From assembly GCA_022511385.1 (NCBI GenBank), contig JAFLRN010000014.1, positions 1 to 54,410 of the forward strand: a DNA stretch of 54,410 nucleotides, read 5' to 3'. A model generated the notes under the pieces. The model did not search any database and had not been told where the DNA came from. It worked only from the letters and a program-made list of their open reading frames with translations. How positions within the stretch are numbered: position 1 is the stretch's first letter; each line of letters starts with the position of its first letter. Below are positions 8,099 through 16,844 of this stretch, piece after piece. Position numbers and translations under genes: made by a program. The stretch comes from Acetatifactor sp. (GTDB lineage Bacteria; Bacillota; Clostridia; Lachnospirales; Lachnospiraceae).

Positions 8099-9400
8099 AT
8101 GAAGGAATTTCAAGAATGCGTAAACGAGATGCTGGATTTTATTGACAGGAGTCCCAGCTGCTTTCATGCGGTGGCCAATGTAGCGGAAATGCTGAAAGCC
8201 CAGGGATTTCGGGAGTTGAAAGAGAAAGATGACTGGGATCTGAGCCGGGGAGAGGGCTTCTTCGTGATCCGCAACGATTCTTCCATGATCACATTCTGCC
8301 TGCCTACGGAGTCGGGGAAGTGGGCGGTTCCCCAAGGTTTTCACATTGTGGCTTCCCACAGCGATTCCCCTGCCTTTAAAGTAAAGGAAACACCGGAGAT
8401 GGCAGTGGAGGAACATTATCTAAAGTTGAATACGGAGAAGTATGGCGGGATGATTCTTTCCACCTGGCTGGACAGGCCTCTGTCCGTGGCTGGGAGGGTG
8501 GCTGTGCAGGAGAAGTCAGGGATAGTCACAAAACTGGTAAACCTTGATAGTGACCTGATGGTGATTCCCAATCTGGCCATCCATATGAACCGGGACATGA
8601 ACAAAGGAGTGGAGTATAATCCCCAGGTGGATATGCTGCCCCTGTACGCGGACTGCGGTCAGGGGAAGAAAGAGAATGTACTGATGGAGAGAGTTGCCGG
8701 GGAGCTGGGCGTGAAGCGGGAGAATATACTGGGACATGACCTGTTTCTCTATGTCCGGGAGAAAGGGCGGATCCTTGGTGAAAACGGGGAATTTGTGCTG
8801 GCTCCCAGACTGGATGATCTACAGTGTGTGTTCTCTTCCGCGAAGGCGTTTGTTGAGAGCAGGCCGAAGCACTATGTCAATGTATGCGCTGTCTTTGACA
8901 ATGAGGAAGTGGGCAGCGGAACCAGACAGGGCGCGGATTCTACTTTTCTGGAGGATGTGTTGTGGCGGATTGCCGAAGGCCTGGGTGCAAATCACGGAGA
9001 ATTTCTGCGGATGGTTGCAAGCAGCTTTCTGATCTCCGCGGACAATGCTCATGGGGTGCATCCCAATCATCCTGAGAAAGCGGATCCTACGAACAGACCA
9101 TATTTGAACGGCGGCATTGTGATCAAGTACCATGGCAGCCAGAAGTACACCACGGATGCAGTATCAGGGGCCAGGCTCAGAGAGTTATGCAGGAAGGCGG
9201 ATGTGCCGTGCCAGACTTATGCAAACCGCTCCGACGTGCCGGGCGGCTCTACCCTGGGAAACATTTCCACGGCCCATGTGTCCGTGGAGAGCGCAGACAT
9301 CGGGCTTGCCCAGCTGGCCATGCATTCGGCGGTGGAAACGGGCGGCATGAAGGATACGAAGTATGCGGTGGATATGTTTAAGGCCTTTTATCAGGAGTAG
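8099..9400 (+). CDS. M18 family aminopeptidase (aspartyl aminopeptidase type)
   Basis: This cytosolic zinc exopeptidase of 433 residues releases N-terminal amino acids, in this family often Asp or Glu. Family motifs in order are HIVASHSDSPAFKVK (first metal His/Asp), STWLDRPLSVAGRV, APRLDDLQCV, VFDNEEVGSGTRQGA (catalytic Glu-Glu), SADNAHGVHPNHPEK, and DVPGGSTLGNISTAHVSV. The C-terminus has METGGMKD-like residues and a final metal His near MHSAVETGG. Length is standard. CAGGAG lies 11 bp before the start. It follows manC by 75 bp but has no functional tie to it. Confidence 0.93.
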   Translation: MKEFQECVNEMLDFIDRSPSCFHAVANVAEMLKAQGFRELKEKDDWDLSRGEGFFVIRNDSSMITFCLPTESGKWAVPQGFHIVASHSDSPAFKVKETPEMAVEEHYLKLNTEKYGGMILSTWLDRPLSVAGRVAVQEKSGIVTKLVNLDSDLMVIPNLAIHMNRDMNKGVEYNPQVDMLPLYADCGQGKKENVLMERVAGELGVKRENILGHDLFLYVREKGRILGENGEFVLAPRLDDLQCVFSSAKAFVESRPKHYVNVCAVFDNEEVGSGTRQGADSTFLEDVLWRIAEGLGANHGEFLRMVASSFLISADNAHGVHPNHPEKADPTNRPYLNGGIVIKYHGSQKYTTDAVSGARLRELCRKADVPCQTYANRSDVPGGSTLGNISTAHVSVESADIGLAQLAMHSAVETGGMKDTKYAVDMFKAFYQE

Positions 9401-9527
9401 ATCAGTAAATTAGATAGATACCCCTTTATTTCGGATTTGTTTCGGGTTGTTTTGGATTTGTTTGGGATATGAAACGACAGCTGTCATGAATCCATATTTT
9501 AAAGCGGTAAGATATTGTGCCAGCGCT

Positions 9528-9569
9528 AAGAAGTCAGAACCGGTCATCCGGACTTTGGCTTCTTTTTTA
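9528..9569 (+). terminator. Intrinsic terminator after the M18 aminopeptidase
   Basis: AAGAAG...CCGG (from 9528) pairs imperfectly with CCGG...CTTCTT, followed by TTTTTT. The rest of the 336-bp gap before the GntR gene holds only the promoter described next. Confidence 0.7.
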
Positions 9570-9601
9570 TAGCTCATTTTTTGTTAGGTTTCATTTTTCT
9601 G

Positions 9602-9630
9602 TTGACAGTCATCTGATTATAGTGTATATA
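9602..9630 (+). promoter_or_regulatory. Promoter of the GntR-ABC operon, with possible operator
   Basis: TTGACA (9602-9607), a 17-bp spacer and TATATA (9625-9630) form a strong promoter. The -10 lies in a dyad, GTTATATATAC-like on both strands (about 9623-9637). That would suit self-repression by the YtrA-type regulator it transcribes; the operator role is inferred. Confidence 0.6.
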
Positions 9631-9736
9631 TAACATATAAACAGTTGAAACGGCAGACCGCACTGCGCAGGTTTTTACAGCGGGAGCCGTCAGTGCGCAC
9701 AAACTGTAGCCCGTGAGAGGGCAGGGAGGTATCAGC

Positions 9737-10135
9737 TTGAAAATACTGCAAAATACCGGAGAACCAATCTATCTTCAGATTTCCAGACAGTTCAAGGAGG
9801 ACATACTGGCCGGAAAGCTGAAGCAGGGAGAATATCTCCCCTCCATCAGGAGCCTGGCAAAGGATCTGAAGATCAGTGTGATCACCACCATGAAGGCCTA
9901 TGAACAGCTGGAGACCGAGGGTCTTGTGACCGGCGTCCAGGGAAAGGGCTTCTATGTCAATGCCCAGGACAGCCAGATGCTTAGAGAGCAGCACTTAAGG
10001 CGGGTGGAGGAGAGCCTGACGGAGGCCATAACGGCAGCACGGATCGCCGGCATGACCAGCCAGGAGCTGAGGGAGATGATGGAGACTCTGCTTCAGTATG
10101 AAGATGATTCATTTTGCTTTCCTACGAGGCGTTGA
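9737..10135 (+). CDS. GntR family (YtrA-like) transcriptional regulator
   Basis: The start is assigned to TTG 9737 because AGGGAGGT lies 6 bp upstream and the family N-terminus (KILQNTGEPIYLQI) begins there. The next upstream start has no such site. The 132-residue protein has a winged helix (about residues 10-75) with GEYLPSIRSLAKDLKISVITTMKAYEQLETEGLV and GKGFYV. A short helical C-terminus follows instead of a ligand-binding domain, which is the YtrA layout. Such proteins repress adjacent ABC transporter genes and often respond to cell-envelope stress. It heads an operon with the ATPase and three membrane proteins. Confidence 0.9.
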   Translation: MKILQNTGEPIYLQISRQFKEDILAGKLKQGEYLPSIRSLAKDLKISVITTMKAYEQLETEGLVTGVQGKGFYVNAQDSQMLREQHLRRVEESLTEAITAARIAGMTSQELREMMETLLQYEDDSFCFPTRR

Positions 10136-10247
10136 TGCCAAGGAAGTGAACCAAAAGGGAGTGACACGGCCATTTGTGTCGCTCCGTAATGAGGATTCAT
10201 GTGTAAAATCACAACAGGTGCCGAATGTGGCAGAAGGTGAGGAGAAT

Positions 10248-11138
10248 ATGGAATTTACAGATGTGATCAGCGGTCAGAATATTACCAAGAGGTTTAAGAA
10301 ATTTGCTCTGGAAATCCCGGAGTTTCACATTCCCAAGGGGTTTGCAACGGCTCTGATCGGAGAGAACGGTGCGGGCAAGACTACCCTTTTGAATATCCTA
10401 TCGGGAATTCGGCTGGATTACAAGGGAGAATTTCGTTACTTTGATGAACAGGAGAAGGATGTGGATAAGGTGAAGGAGCGTCTGGGCTACACAGGCCCCG
10501 GCCTCTATTTCCTGCCTCACTGGAACCTGAAGCAGGTGGCGGAGGTCAATGAGCTTCTCTTTGATACCTTTGACAGAGCCCGGTATGAACAGATCTGTCA
10601 GGAGCTTGGAATCGGCGAGGGAGATCAGAAAAAAACGGTGACAAAGCTTTCCGACGGAAATAAGATGAAGCTGGTGCTGGCGACAGTTCTGGCAAGACAG
10701 ACTGAATGCCTGCTTATGGATGAGCCGGCATCCCCCTTGGACCCTCTCATGCGGGATAAACTCTGCGAGATCATCCGGGAGTACCTGGATGCGGGGAACG
10801 GGGAGCACAGCGTGTTCTTTTCCACACACAACATTGCCGATATGGAGAATGTAACGGACTATGCCATGATTCTGGAGCATGGGAAAATCGTGGAGCAGGG
10901 CTTTGTGGAGGAATTGAAGGAGAAATATCTGCTGGTAAAGGGAGAGCCCGGGGATGCAGAAGCGGCCAAGAAGATCCTTTACAGCTTCAGTGGCAGCAGC
11001 TACGGTTTTGAAGGCATCTGTCTGGCGGAGAAGCTGAATCAGCTGGCAGGAATGGATGTGAAGGTGGAGACTGCCACCCTGTCCCAGATCAGTATCGCTA
11101 TCCTGAAGAATCACACCAGTCTGAAGCTGCAGGCTTAA
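10248..11138 (+). CDS. ABC transporter ATP-binding protein
   Basis: This 296-residue nucleotide-binding subunit has Walker A GENGAGKTT (about residues 33-41) and Walker B CLLMDEPASPLD. The switch His is in FFSTHNIADME. The C-loop reads LSDGNKMKL rather than LSGGQ, as in YtrB/BcrA-like ATPases. A C-terminal extension of about 80 residues follows. It energises export or sensing by the three membrane proteins encoded downstream. The start at 10248 is chosen for GGTGAGGAG; there is an open stretch upstream with no ribosome binding site. The upstream regulator suggests control by envelope-active compounds, but the substrate is unknown. Confidence 0.9.
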   Translation: MEFTDVISGQNITKRFKKFALEIPEFHIPKGFATALIGENGAGKTTLLNILSGIRLDYKGEFRYFDEQEKDVDKVKERLGYTGPGLYFLPHWNLKQVAEVNELLFDTFDRARYEQICQELGIGEGDQKKTVTKLSDGNKMKLVLATVLARQTECLLMDEPASPLDPLMRDKLCEIIREYLDAGNGEHSVFFSTHNIADMENVTDYAMILEHGKIVEQGFVEELKEKYLLVKGEPGDAEAAKKILYSFSGSSYGFEGICLAEKLNQLAGMDVKVETATLSQISIAILKNHTSLKLQA

Positions 11139-11151
11139 GGGAGGGAGCACC

Positions 11152-11844
11152 ATGAAAAGAGGGATTAAGAGTTATCTGGCATTTACGTCGGGTTTCTATA
11201 GATGGATTCTGTTTGTGCTGGCGCCCCTTGCAGCGGTAGGCTTCCAAGCAGTGCTGGCGATCATTGCCCGCAGAGGGGGACATACCACCGGTGAAGAACT
11301 GAGTGAGTTTTGGATGTTGGAGACTATTTTGATGTTTGGATCGTCCATGGTCCTGATGATGGCGGAAATCCTTCTGGATGGCAGGGCCTTCGGCGGTATC
11401 GCCGTCAAGAGAGGCAGCAGTCTGGACTGTATAAAGGCATCCTCCAGAGGAAGGGAACTGATGAGAACTGCCCTGAGAATGGATATGATTCGAATGTTCC
11501 TGGAGAGCGCTGCAGTGGTACTTTTGGGCAGGACGGCATGGACGTTTTTCGGGGGCGTTGCAGGACTGTGGGATCTGTGGGGGATTTGTGTAGTGTCGGC
11601 TGCAGTGGTGTGCCAATACTTTGTGACCGTGACGGCGCTTCTGATAGTAAGGCACTTTGATTATTTGGGAATTACCGTTTGCGCTGCATGTTTCGCCTAT
11701 CAGATTTTAGGTGTTTTTGCGGTACTGACTACAATGAATTGTTACGTCATGATGGCAGTGTTTACAGTGTTGTCGGTTGCTGTCAGCTTTTTCAGCCAGT
11801 GGAAGATCATGCGGAGAGTGGAGGAAAGCTTTTATGACAAGTAG
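11152..11844 (+). CDS. Integral membrane protein, probable ABC permease subunit
   Basis: The 230-residue protein has about six hydrophobic segments and no recognisable enzymatic motif. It starts 13 bp after the ATPase gene (GGGAGGGAG site) and overlaps the next gene by 11 bp, so it belongs to the ABC operon. Its sequence is less similar to the two following membrane proteins than those are to each other. The family is not recognised by name; the permease role is inferred from position. Confidence 0.75.
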   Translation: MKRGIKSYLAFTSGFYRWILFVLAPLAAVGFQAVLAIIARRGGHTTGEELSEFWMLETILMFGSSMVLMMAEILLDGRAFGGIAVKRGSSLDCIKASSRGRELMRTALRMDMIRMFLESAAVVLLGRTAWTFFGGVAGLWDLWGICVVSAAVVCQYFVTVTALLIVRHFDYLGITVCAACFAYQILGVFAVLTTMNCYVMMAVFTVLSVAVSFFSQWKIMRRVEESFYDK

Positions 11845-12481
11845 AATTAAGCTGGGAATGAAACTGATCAAATACTCTTTTGATCTGAAAGGAAATATAG
11901 TGCTCATGGTTCTTTTTACGATTTTGGGCATCTTATGGTTCTTTTTTACAGAGATGAATCTATTTGGCCCGCTCTACCTGGCGATCATTGGGGTGTATGC
12001 CCATCAGATGCTTAATACATTGCAATACTCTGACATGGTACTGAGCTCGCCCAGGGAAAAGGAACTGCAAATTTCAGTGACCTTATTGCTTAGTATCCTG
12101 TGCGGCTTGAGCTATTATATGTTGACTATCCTGGTCACAGTTCTGGACTGGAAGCTGTTCCATCAGGAGGGGTATTCCTTTAGAGCTCTGGTCGTGTTTG
12201 GAGGTGTTTTTGTGTTTATGATGATATACGAGGTTCTATGGCCGAAAATGGGAACGATTATGATGTTTCTATCAATATTAATAGCATTTATCCCTGCCTT
12301 TTTGGCGTATACCGAATCAGGAAGCATATTATTGGAGGGGATTTCTCTGGGAGCCGGCGTAGGAATCGGCCTGGCGGAGATTTTGCTGGGGGCTGTTCTG
12401 CAATATCTGGCGGCAAGGCTGACTTACCGGCTGCCGGTGAGTAATAAGATGATGCTGGCACGGCTTCAGAGGTATCGGTGA
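11834..12481 (+). CDS. Integral membrane protein, probable ABC permease subunit (paralogue 1)
   Basis: The start at 11834 (MTSRIKLGMKLIKYSF) lies inside the end of the previous gene, with GAGGAAAG upstream. The 215 residues form about six membrane segments. The C-terminus GLAEILLGAVLQYLAARLTYRLPVSNK is nearly repeated in the next protein (GLAEILLGAGVQYFLLRLAYRLPVDR), as is the N-terminal GxKxxKYSF motif. The two are therefore tandem duplicates, likely forming a heteromeric membrane part of the exporter. Confidence 0.75.
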   Translation: MTSRIKLGMKLIKYSFDLKGNIVLMVLFTILGILWFFFTEMNLFGPLYLAIIGVYAHQMLNTLQYSDMVLSSPREKELQISVTLLLSILCGLSYYMLTILVTVLDWKLFHQEGYSFRALVVFGGVFVFMMIYEVLWPKMGTIMMFLSILIAFIPAFLAYTESGSILLEGISLGAGVGIGLAEILLGAVLQYLAARLTYRLPVSNKMMLARLQRYR

Positions 12482-12497
12482 GGGAGGAGAAAAATAC

Positions 12498-13160
12498 ATG
12501 TTCAGTGATTTTAAGATAGGATTTAAAATGTTAAAATACAGCTTTCGGATTAAGTGGATGCTGGCGGCGGGAATTCTCTTTTTCTGTGTGGGTATTGTCT
12601 TTTTTGGCCTTTTTCAGCTGTCCCATGACCGTGTCTTGGGATATTTTCAAGGAACTGTTTACTGGACTTTGAGCGGAATGATGTTCTGTTCGGCTATCAC
12701 ATCTTTAGGTGTTTCTAACATAGTCCAGAGTTCGTCCAGGAAAAAGGCAATGCATACATCTGTTCCCGTGTGTATAAATCTGTGTTATTATCTCATCACT
12801 TATATCCTGTTTCTGCTGATAGGATTGCTGGCATGGGGGATGAGCGGTCAGGGACAGCAGCCGGGGGATATAGTGGTGTACGGTCTGATGGCAGCGGTGA
12901 TCATGGTGTATGCAGTGGGGTGTCTCAAGCTGTTCTATGCGGCAATACTTTTTTTGATAGTCACTTACTTTCCGGTCTTGTGGGGCGGGGCGGAAGCTAT
13001 ATGCCTGATGTTGGCCGACCTTCCTATGGGGGCAGCAGTCTGTATTGGGCTGGCGGAGATTCTGCTGGGAGCGGGCGTACAGTATTTCTTGCTTCGGCTG
13101 GCCTACCGTCTGCCTGTGGACAGGGCGGCAGTTACCGGAACTCTGAGGAAGTATTTGTGA
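12498..13160 (+). CDS. Integral membrane protein, probable ABC permease subunit (paralogue 2)
   Basis: The 220-residue six-segment membrane protein starts MFSDFKIGFKMLKYSFRIKW. It is a clear paralogue of the preceding gene over its N-terminal helix and its last 35 residues. GGGAGGAG precedes the start, 16 bp after the upstream stop. It is the last gene of the GntR-ABC operon. The 129 bp to the subtilase gene hold no obvious terminator. Confidence 0.75.
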   Translation: MFSDFKIGFKMLKYSFRIKWMLAAGILFFCVGIVFFGLFQLSHDRVLGYFQGTVYWTLSGMMFCSAITSLGVSNIVQSSSRKKAMHTSVPVCINLCYYLITYILFLLIGLLAWGMSGQGQQPGDIVVYGLMAAVIMVYAVGCLKLFYAAILFLIVTYFPVLWGGAEAICLMLADLPMGAAVCIGLAEILLGAGVQYFLLRLAYRLPVDRAAVTGTLRKYL

Positions 13161-13289
13161 TAGAAGTCGCCTATGTGGGCAGATTTTCAACCATCATGTT
13201 GTAAAAGCCTGTTTTCTTGAGTGTAGAAAGCATTTATCACATGGGGCGTAACATACAATGTTGAGAAGCGTAAAAACGGAGACGGATTC

Positions 13290-15290
13290 ATGAACCAAAA
13301 GCTGGAGGACCAGCTACAGCTGGCGCTGGAGACGAGCGAGGAGGACAGGGAGAGGACGGAGGATCTGAATGTGGGATTTGACGGGGAGGCAAGGACTTGG
13401 GAGCTGATCGTGAAGTACCACGGCAGTCTTGAGGCTTTGGAACAGCTGGGAATAACGGTGGAGTACCTGCTGGCGGGATATGCAATTTTGACTGTGCCGG
13501 AAGGGCTGGTGGAGCGCGTGGCTGAGTTTGAGGAAATCGAATATGTGGAAAAGCCCAAGAGGTTTTTCTATGAGGCTGTAAGTCCCGTCGAGAATTCCTG
13601 CATTGCGCAGGTAACAAGGCGGGACCCTTTTTTAACCGGGGAGGGCGTGCTGGTGGCAGTGCTGGATTCCGGTATCGATTACAGGCTGCCGGAGTTTCGC
13701 AATGCGGACGGCAGTACGCGGATCCGCTATCTCTGGGATCAGACCCTGCGGCCTACGGGTACACGGACGCAGCCAGTCGATGTACAGCAAGGACAGCCAA
13801 CCAACATGCTTCAAGGACAGCCTATCAACGTGCTTCAGGGGCAGCCGATCAACATGCTTCAGGGGACTCCAACAGGTGAGATAACGGAGCAGGGCGAACC
13901 GCTGCGCCTTCCTCCCGAGGGCTTCTCTATGGGGGTAGAGTTTGATTCGGCCCAGATTAACCGAGCCCTGTCGGAGACCAATCCCCAGGCCCAATACATG
14001 CTTCTCCCCACCGTGGATACCAGTGGCCACGGAACGGCAGTAGCTGGTATTGCTGTGGGCGCCAGCGATACTTATCTTGGAGTGGCACCCCAGGCGGAGC
14101 TTTTGATTGTCAAGCTGGGGGTGCCAAATGCTTCGTCTTTTCCGCGTACCACGGAGATTATGCGAGGATTGACTTATGCAGTCAAAAAAGCGGTACAACT
14201 ACAGATGCCGTTGGCTGTCAATCTAAGCTTCGGAAATAGCTATGGCGCCCATGACGGCAGCTCTCTTCTGGAGCGATTTCTGGATAATGCTGCGGAGGTG
14301 GGGCGTACGGTGATCTGTGTTGGCAGCGGTAACGAGGCTGCAAACGGCGGGCATTTGGCAGGGAGTTTGACGGAGGGACAGGATGTGCCGGGCGGCTTGG
14401 GACTGGGAGGCAGCCGGGGAGCCGTGACGGGGATGGGAATCCCAGAAGGCGTTGGCGGACAGGGAACGACTGCTGCCGTGACAGCCCAAGTGGAGCTGGC
14501 TGTGGCGGAGTACGAGCGCAATCTGAACGTGCAGCTATGGAAAAACTACAGCGACGAGTACCGTATCCGGCTCCGTTCCCCCGGAGGCCAGGAGACAGAG
14601 CTTTCCAGCCGCACGGAAGGCGGCAAGTACACGGTTCTCCTGGAGCAGACGGAGGTGCTGGTTTTTTTCGGGGAGCCTGCTCCATATTCTGCCGCACAGG
14701 AGATTTACTTCGAATTTCTGCCCACGGAGCGTCCCTATATCGACAGTGGCGTGTGGACCTTCGTGCTGGAGCCGGTTAGAGTGGTCACAGGGAGATATTA
14801 TTTCTACCTGCCCTCGGGGGCGGTGCGGAACGCGAGTACAGGATTTTTCCGCTCCACTCCTGAGGTGACTCTGACCATCCCCTCTACAGCGGCTAAGGTC
14901 ATTACCGTGGGTGCCTATGACAGCACCTACAATGCTTACGCGGACTTTTCCGGCAGGGGCTATGCGGACCCGGACAGGACGCTGGGAGTGGTGACGGCGG
15001 GCATGGCAAAGCCGGATCTGGTGGCTCCGGGGGTCAATGTATTGGCTCCGGATATCTATGGCGGCTATTTTCCGGTTACAGGAACCTCCTTTGCCACGCC
15101 CATCGTCGCCGGGAGCGCAGCATTGCTCATGGAATGGGGTATTGTCCGGGGGAATGATCCTTTTCTGTACGGGGAGAAGGTGAAGGCCTATCTGCGCAGA
15201 GGGGCGCAGCCTTTGCGTGGAGAGGGAGCAGTCCCCAACGCAAGGGTGGGATGGGGAAGTCTATGCGTCGCCCAGATCCTGCCTTTGTAG
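13290..15290 (+). CDS. S8 family (subtilisin-like) serine peptidase, Csp-like
   Basis: The 666-residue subtilase has the catalytic triad Asp126 (VAVLDSGIDY), His247 (DTSGHGTAVAGIA) and Ser600 (GTSFATPIVAGSAAL). The oxyanion-type Asn lies in VGSGNEAANGG. About 100 N-terminal residues form a prodomain-like alpha/beta region (LIVKYHGSLEALEQLG...). No signal peptide is seen, so it may act in the cytosol or be exported by another route. A domain of about 160 residues is inserted before Ser600, as in clostridial Csp germination proteases. A 24-bp repeat expands the loop between Asp126 and His247. Its substrate is unknown. Confidence 0.9.
   Translation: MNQKLEDQLQLALETSEEDRERTEDLNVGFDGEARTWELIVKYHGSLEALEQLGITVEYLLAGYAILTVPEGLVERVAEFEEIEYVEKPKRFFYEAVSPVENSCIAQVTRRDPFLTGEGVLVAVLDSGIDYRLPEFRNADGSTRIRYLWDQTLRPTGTRTQPVDVQQGQPTNMLQGQPINVLQGQPINMLQGTPTGEITEQGEPLRLPPEGFSMGVEFDSAQINRALSETNPQAQYMLLPTVDTSGHGTAVAGIAVGASDTYLGVAPQAELLIVKLGVPNASSFPRTTEIMRGLTYAVKKAVQLQMPLAVNLSFGNSYGAHDGSSLLERFLDNAAEVGRTVICVGSGNEAANGGHLAGSLTEGQDVPGGLGLGGSRGAVTGMGIPEGVGGQGTTAAVTAQVELAVAEYERNLNVQLWKNYSDEYRIRLRSPGGQETELSSRTEGGKYTVLLEQTEVLVFFGEPAPYSAAQEIYFEFLPTERPYIDSGVWTFVLEPVRVVTGRYYFYLPSGAVRNASTGFFRSTPEVTLTIPSTAAKVITVGAYDSTYNAYADFSGRGYADPDRTLGVVTAGMAKPDLVAPGVNVLAPDIYGGYFPVTGTSFATPIVAGSAALLMEWGIVRGNDPFLYGEKVKAYLRRGAQPLRGEGAVPNARVGWGSLCVAQILPL
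13791..13862 (+). repeat. 24-bp in-frame tandem repeat in the subtilase gene
   Basis: Three consecutive 24-bp units (13791-13814, 13815-13838, 13839-13862) encode GQPTNMLQ, GQPINVLQ and GQPINMLQ. A degenerate half unit, QPVDVQQ, precedes them. They sit in the loop between the catalytic Asp and His. Copy number changes would keep the frame. Confidence 0.9.
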
Positions 15291-15308
15291 GAAGAAAGAA
15301 ATAAGGGA

Positions 15309-15336
15309 AAAACGACGGTGGCAGGGTGCCACCGCC
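15309..15336 (-). terminator. Terminator of the DUF4317 gene
   Basis: On the minus strand a stem CGGTGGCA/TGCCACCG (15316-15334) is followed by TCGTTTTTCCC. It lies in the 56 bp between the two convergent genes and may also slow transcription from the other side. Confidence 0.65.
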
Positions 15337-15346
15337 GATATATTTC

Positions 15347-16501
15347 TTATTCTTCCTCATCCTCCCCATCAACAATTCCGCCGGCCCGCACCGTGATCCC
15401 GTTCACCACCACACTGCCGCCCAGCTCGATCACCAGACATTCCCTGCCATTTATCACTTTCGTCTCGATCAGGTCCGTGCGCTCCGGGTTCACCTTGATG
15501 ACCACGTCAGGGGTTTTGACTTCAAAGGTCTTTGTATTCATCACGTTGCTGGCAAGAAGGGAGGTGGTCTCCCCGGCAGTCTCGTCGTAATGTCTGTCAA
15601 ACTGCGCCAGCCTGTCGTTGGAGACGCCGCTGCCTGCAAGAATGGTCTTCACTTCATTCTTGTCCAGCACCAGGGGCTGGGGCTCGTCCTTGTGCTCCTC
15701 GGCCATCTCGTTTAATTTATCGTGGATATTCTTTACCGTTTCAATGTCGCAGGCCTCGCCCAGAGTCTCCTCCACCAGGGTCTGGAAGGTCTCCTTCTGG
15801 CTGCCTGCGGATAGCGGAAGGGGACAGCCCAGCAGCTGATCAACAAGGCCATCCTTTAACTCCTCCGGATCCTTGGAGTAGTAGAGCGTACTGTGGATAT
15901 CGGAGCTTCGGTCGTTGAAGGCGGGGAACAAAAAGCCCGTGTCAGGCAGTCCCACCACCCAGTCCCGGATCCGGTTCTGGAAGGTGTTTTCCACTGCATT
16001 GTAGCTAAGGCCGGGCTTTGACAGCTCTACGGGGCAGATGCAGGCCAGTATGTATTCGTAGACCTCGTCGGAGGCGTCTTCCATCTCGATTCCATCCAGA
16101 GTGCGTCCGGGTATATCGTACATGTCGTGCACCACCAGAATCAGGTAATTTCCCACAAACTCATAATTGTCGATAATACGGTCGTAAAACTCGTCCAGTA
16201 GGATATCGTCTTTCAGCTTGCTGTCCCGAAGGCGCAGCAAAAAGTCCTGGGTGCCGCCTGTTTCCTCGCTGGACAGGGGGAATTCCAGGGTCAGGAGATT
16301 CTTTCCCACAGTGCCGGACAGCACTTTCCTCAGAATCTCAAAATATTTGAACATTTCCTCCTCCGGCAGCGCCAGAAAGGCTTGTTTCAGCTCGGTCTTC
16401 TTATTTTTTTCCCCATCCACATAGCATCCGCAGATACGTGTGATAGAGCATTTCTTTGGGGTAAGGAGCTTCTTGATCTCCGCGATTTCCTGTTTTGTCA
16501 T
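15347..16501 (-). CDS. DUF4317 family protein
   Basis: The 384-residue protein begins MTKQEIAEIKKLLTPKKCSI, with a cysteine-containing TRICGCYVDGEKN segment close behind. It matches what I know of the DUF4317 family, common in Lachnospiraceae and without a known function. It is acidic, has no signal peptide or membrane segment, and ends in an acidic tail (EDEEE). An FDRHYDE-containing region and the C-terminal beta-rich half (VVIKVNPERTDLIETKVI) are visible. No catalytic motif is evident. It is transcribed alone, convergent with the subtilase gene. Confidence 0.75.
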   Translation of the reverse strand: MTKQEIAEIKKLLTPKKCSITRICGCYVDGEKNKKTELKQAFLALPEEEMFKYFEILRKVLSGTVGKNLLTLEFPLSSEETGGTQDFLLRLRDSKLKDDILLDEFYDRIIDNYEFVGNYLILVVHDMYDIPGRTLDGIEMEDASDEVYEYILACICPVELSKPGLSYNAVENTFQNRIRDWVVGLPDTGFLFPAFNDRSSDIHSTLYYSKDPEELKDGLVDQLLGCPLPLSAGSQKETFQTLVEETLGEACDIETVKNIHDKLNEMAEEHKDEPQPLVLDKNEVKTILAGSGVSNDRLAQFDRHYDETAGETTSLLASNVMNTKTFEVKTPDVVIKVNPERTDLIETKVINGRECLVIELGGSVVVNGITVRAGGIVDGEDEEE

Positions 16502-16844
16502 AGGTACACCTCATGCTTTCCGTTTTTTACAAGGCTTACTATACCACAAAATTCTTCTTTTGAAAAGTGTCCAGGCACCCTTGTGAAGAAAGATGAGTTG
16601 TGATATATTATAGGAAACAGCTCAGCCGGACAAGGTAAGCAACGGGTAACCGTGCTTGCACGAGTTTTCCGTTGCTTACCTTGTTCGAGGGAGCGCCAAT
16701 CTATGAGCAAAGACAGGCGCAGCGCGCCGGAGAGCGCCAAAGGCGCGGCTTTGCGAATGGCGCGTCTGAGCTCACTGGCAAGACCGGCTCAGCCGGCCAG
16801 GAGCGCGGCTGAGCGTCACTATCTCACAAGGGAGAACAAAACAC
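16502..16844. repeat. Intergenic region with nested inverted repeat
   Basis: This 343-bp gap has no gene. At 16631-16645 and 16669-16683 a perfect 15-bp inverted repeat (CAAGGTAAGCAACGG and its complement) encloses a second palindrome, CGTGC-TT-GCACG (16651-16662). The next 150 bp are GC-rich with GCGC- and CCGGC-type dyads, including the GCGCGGCTTTGCGAATGG string (16743-16760) found also at 3000-3017. It appears to be a REP-like or mobile repeat cluster upstream of mscL. Confidence 0.7.
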
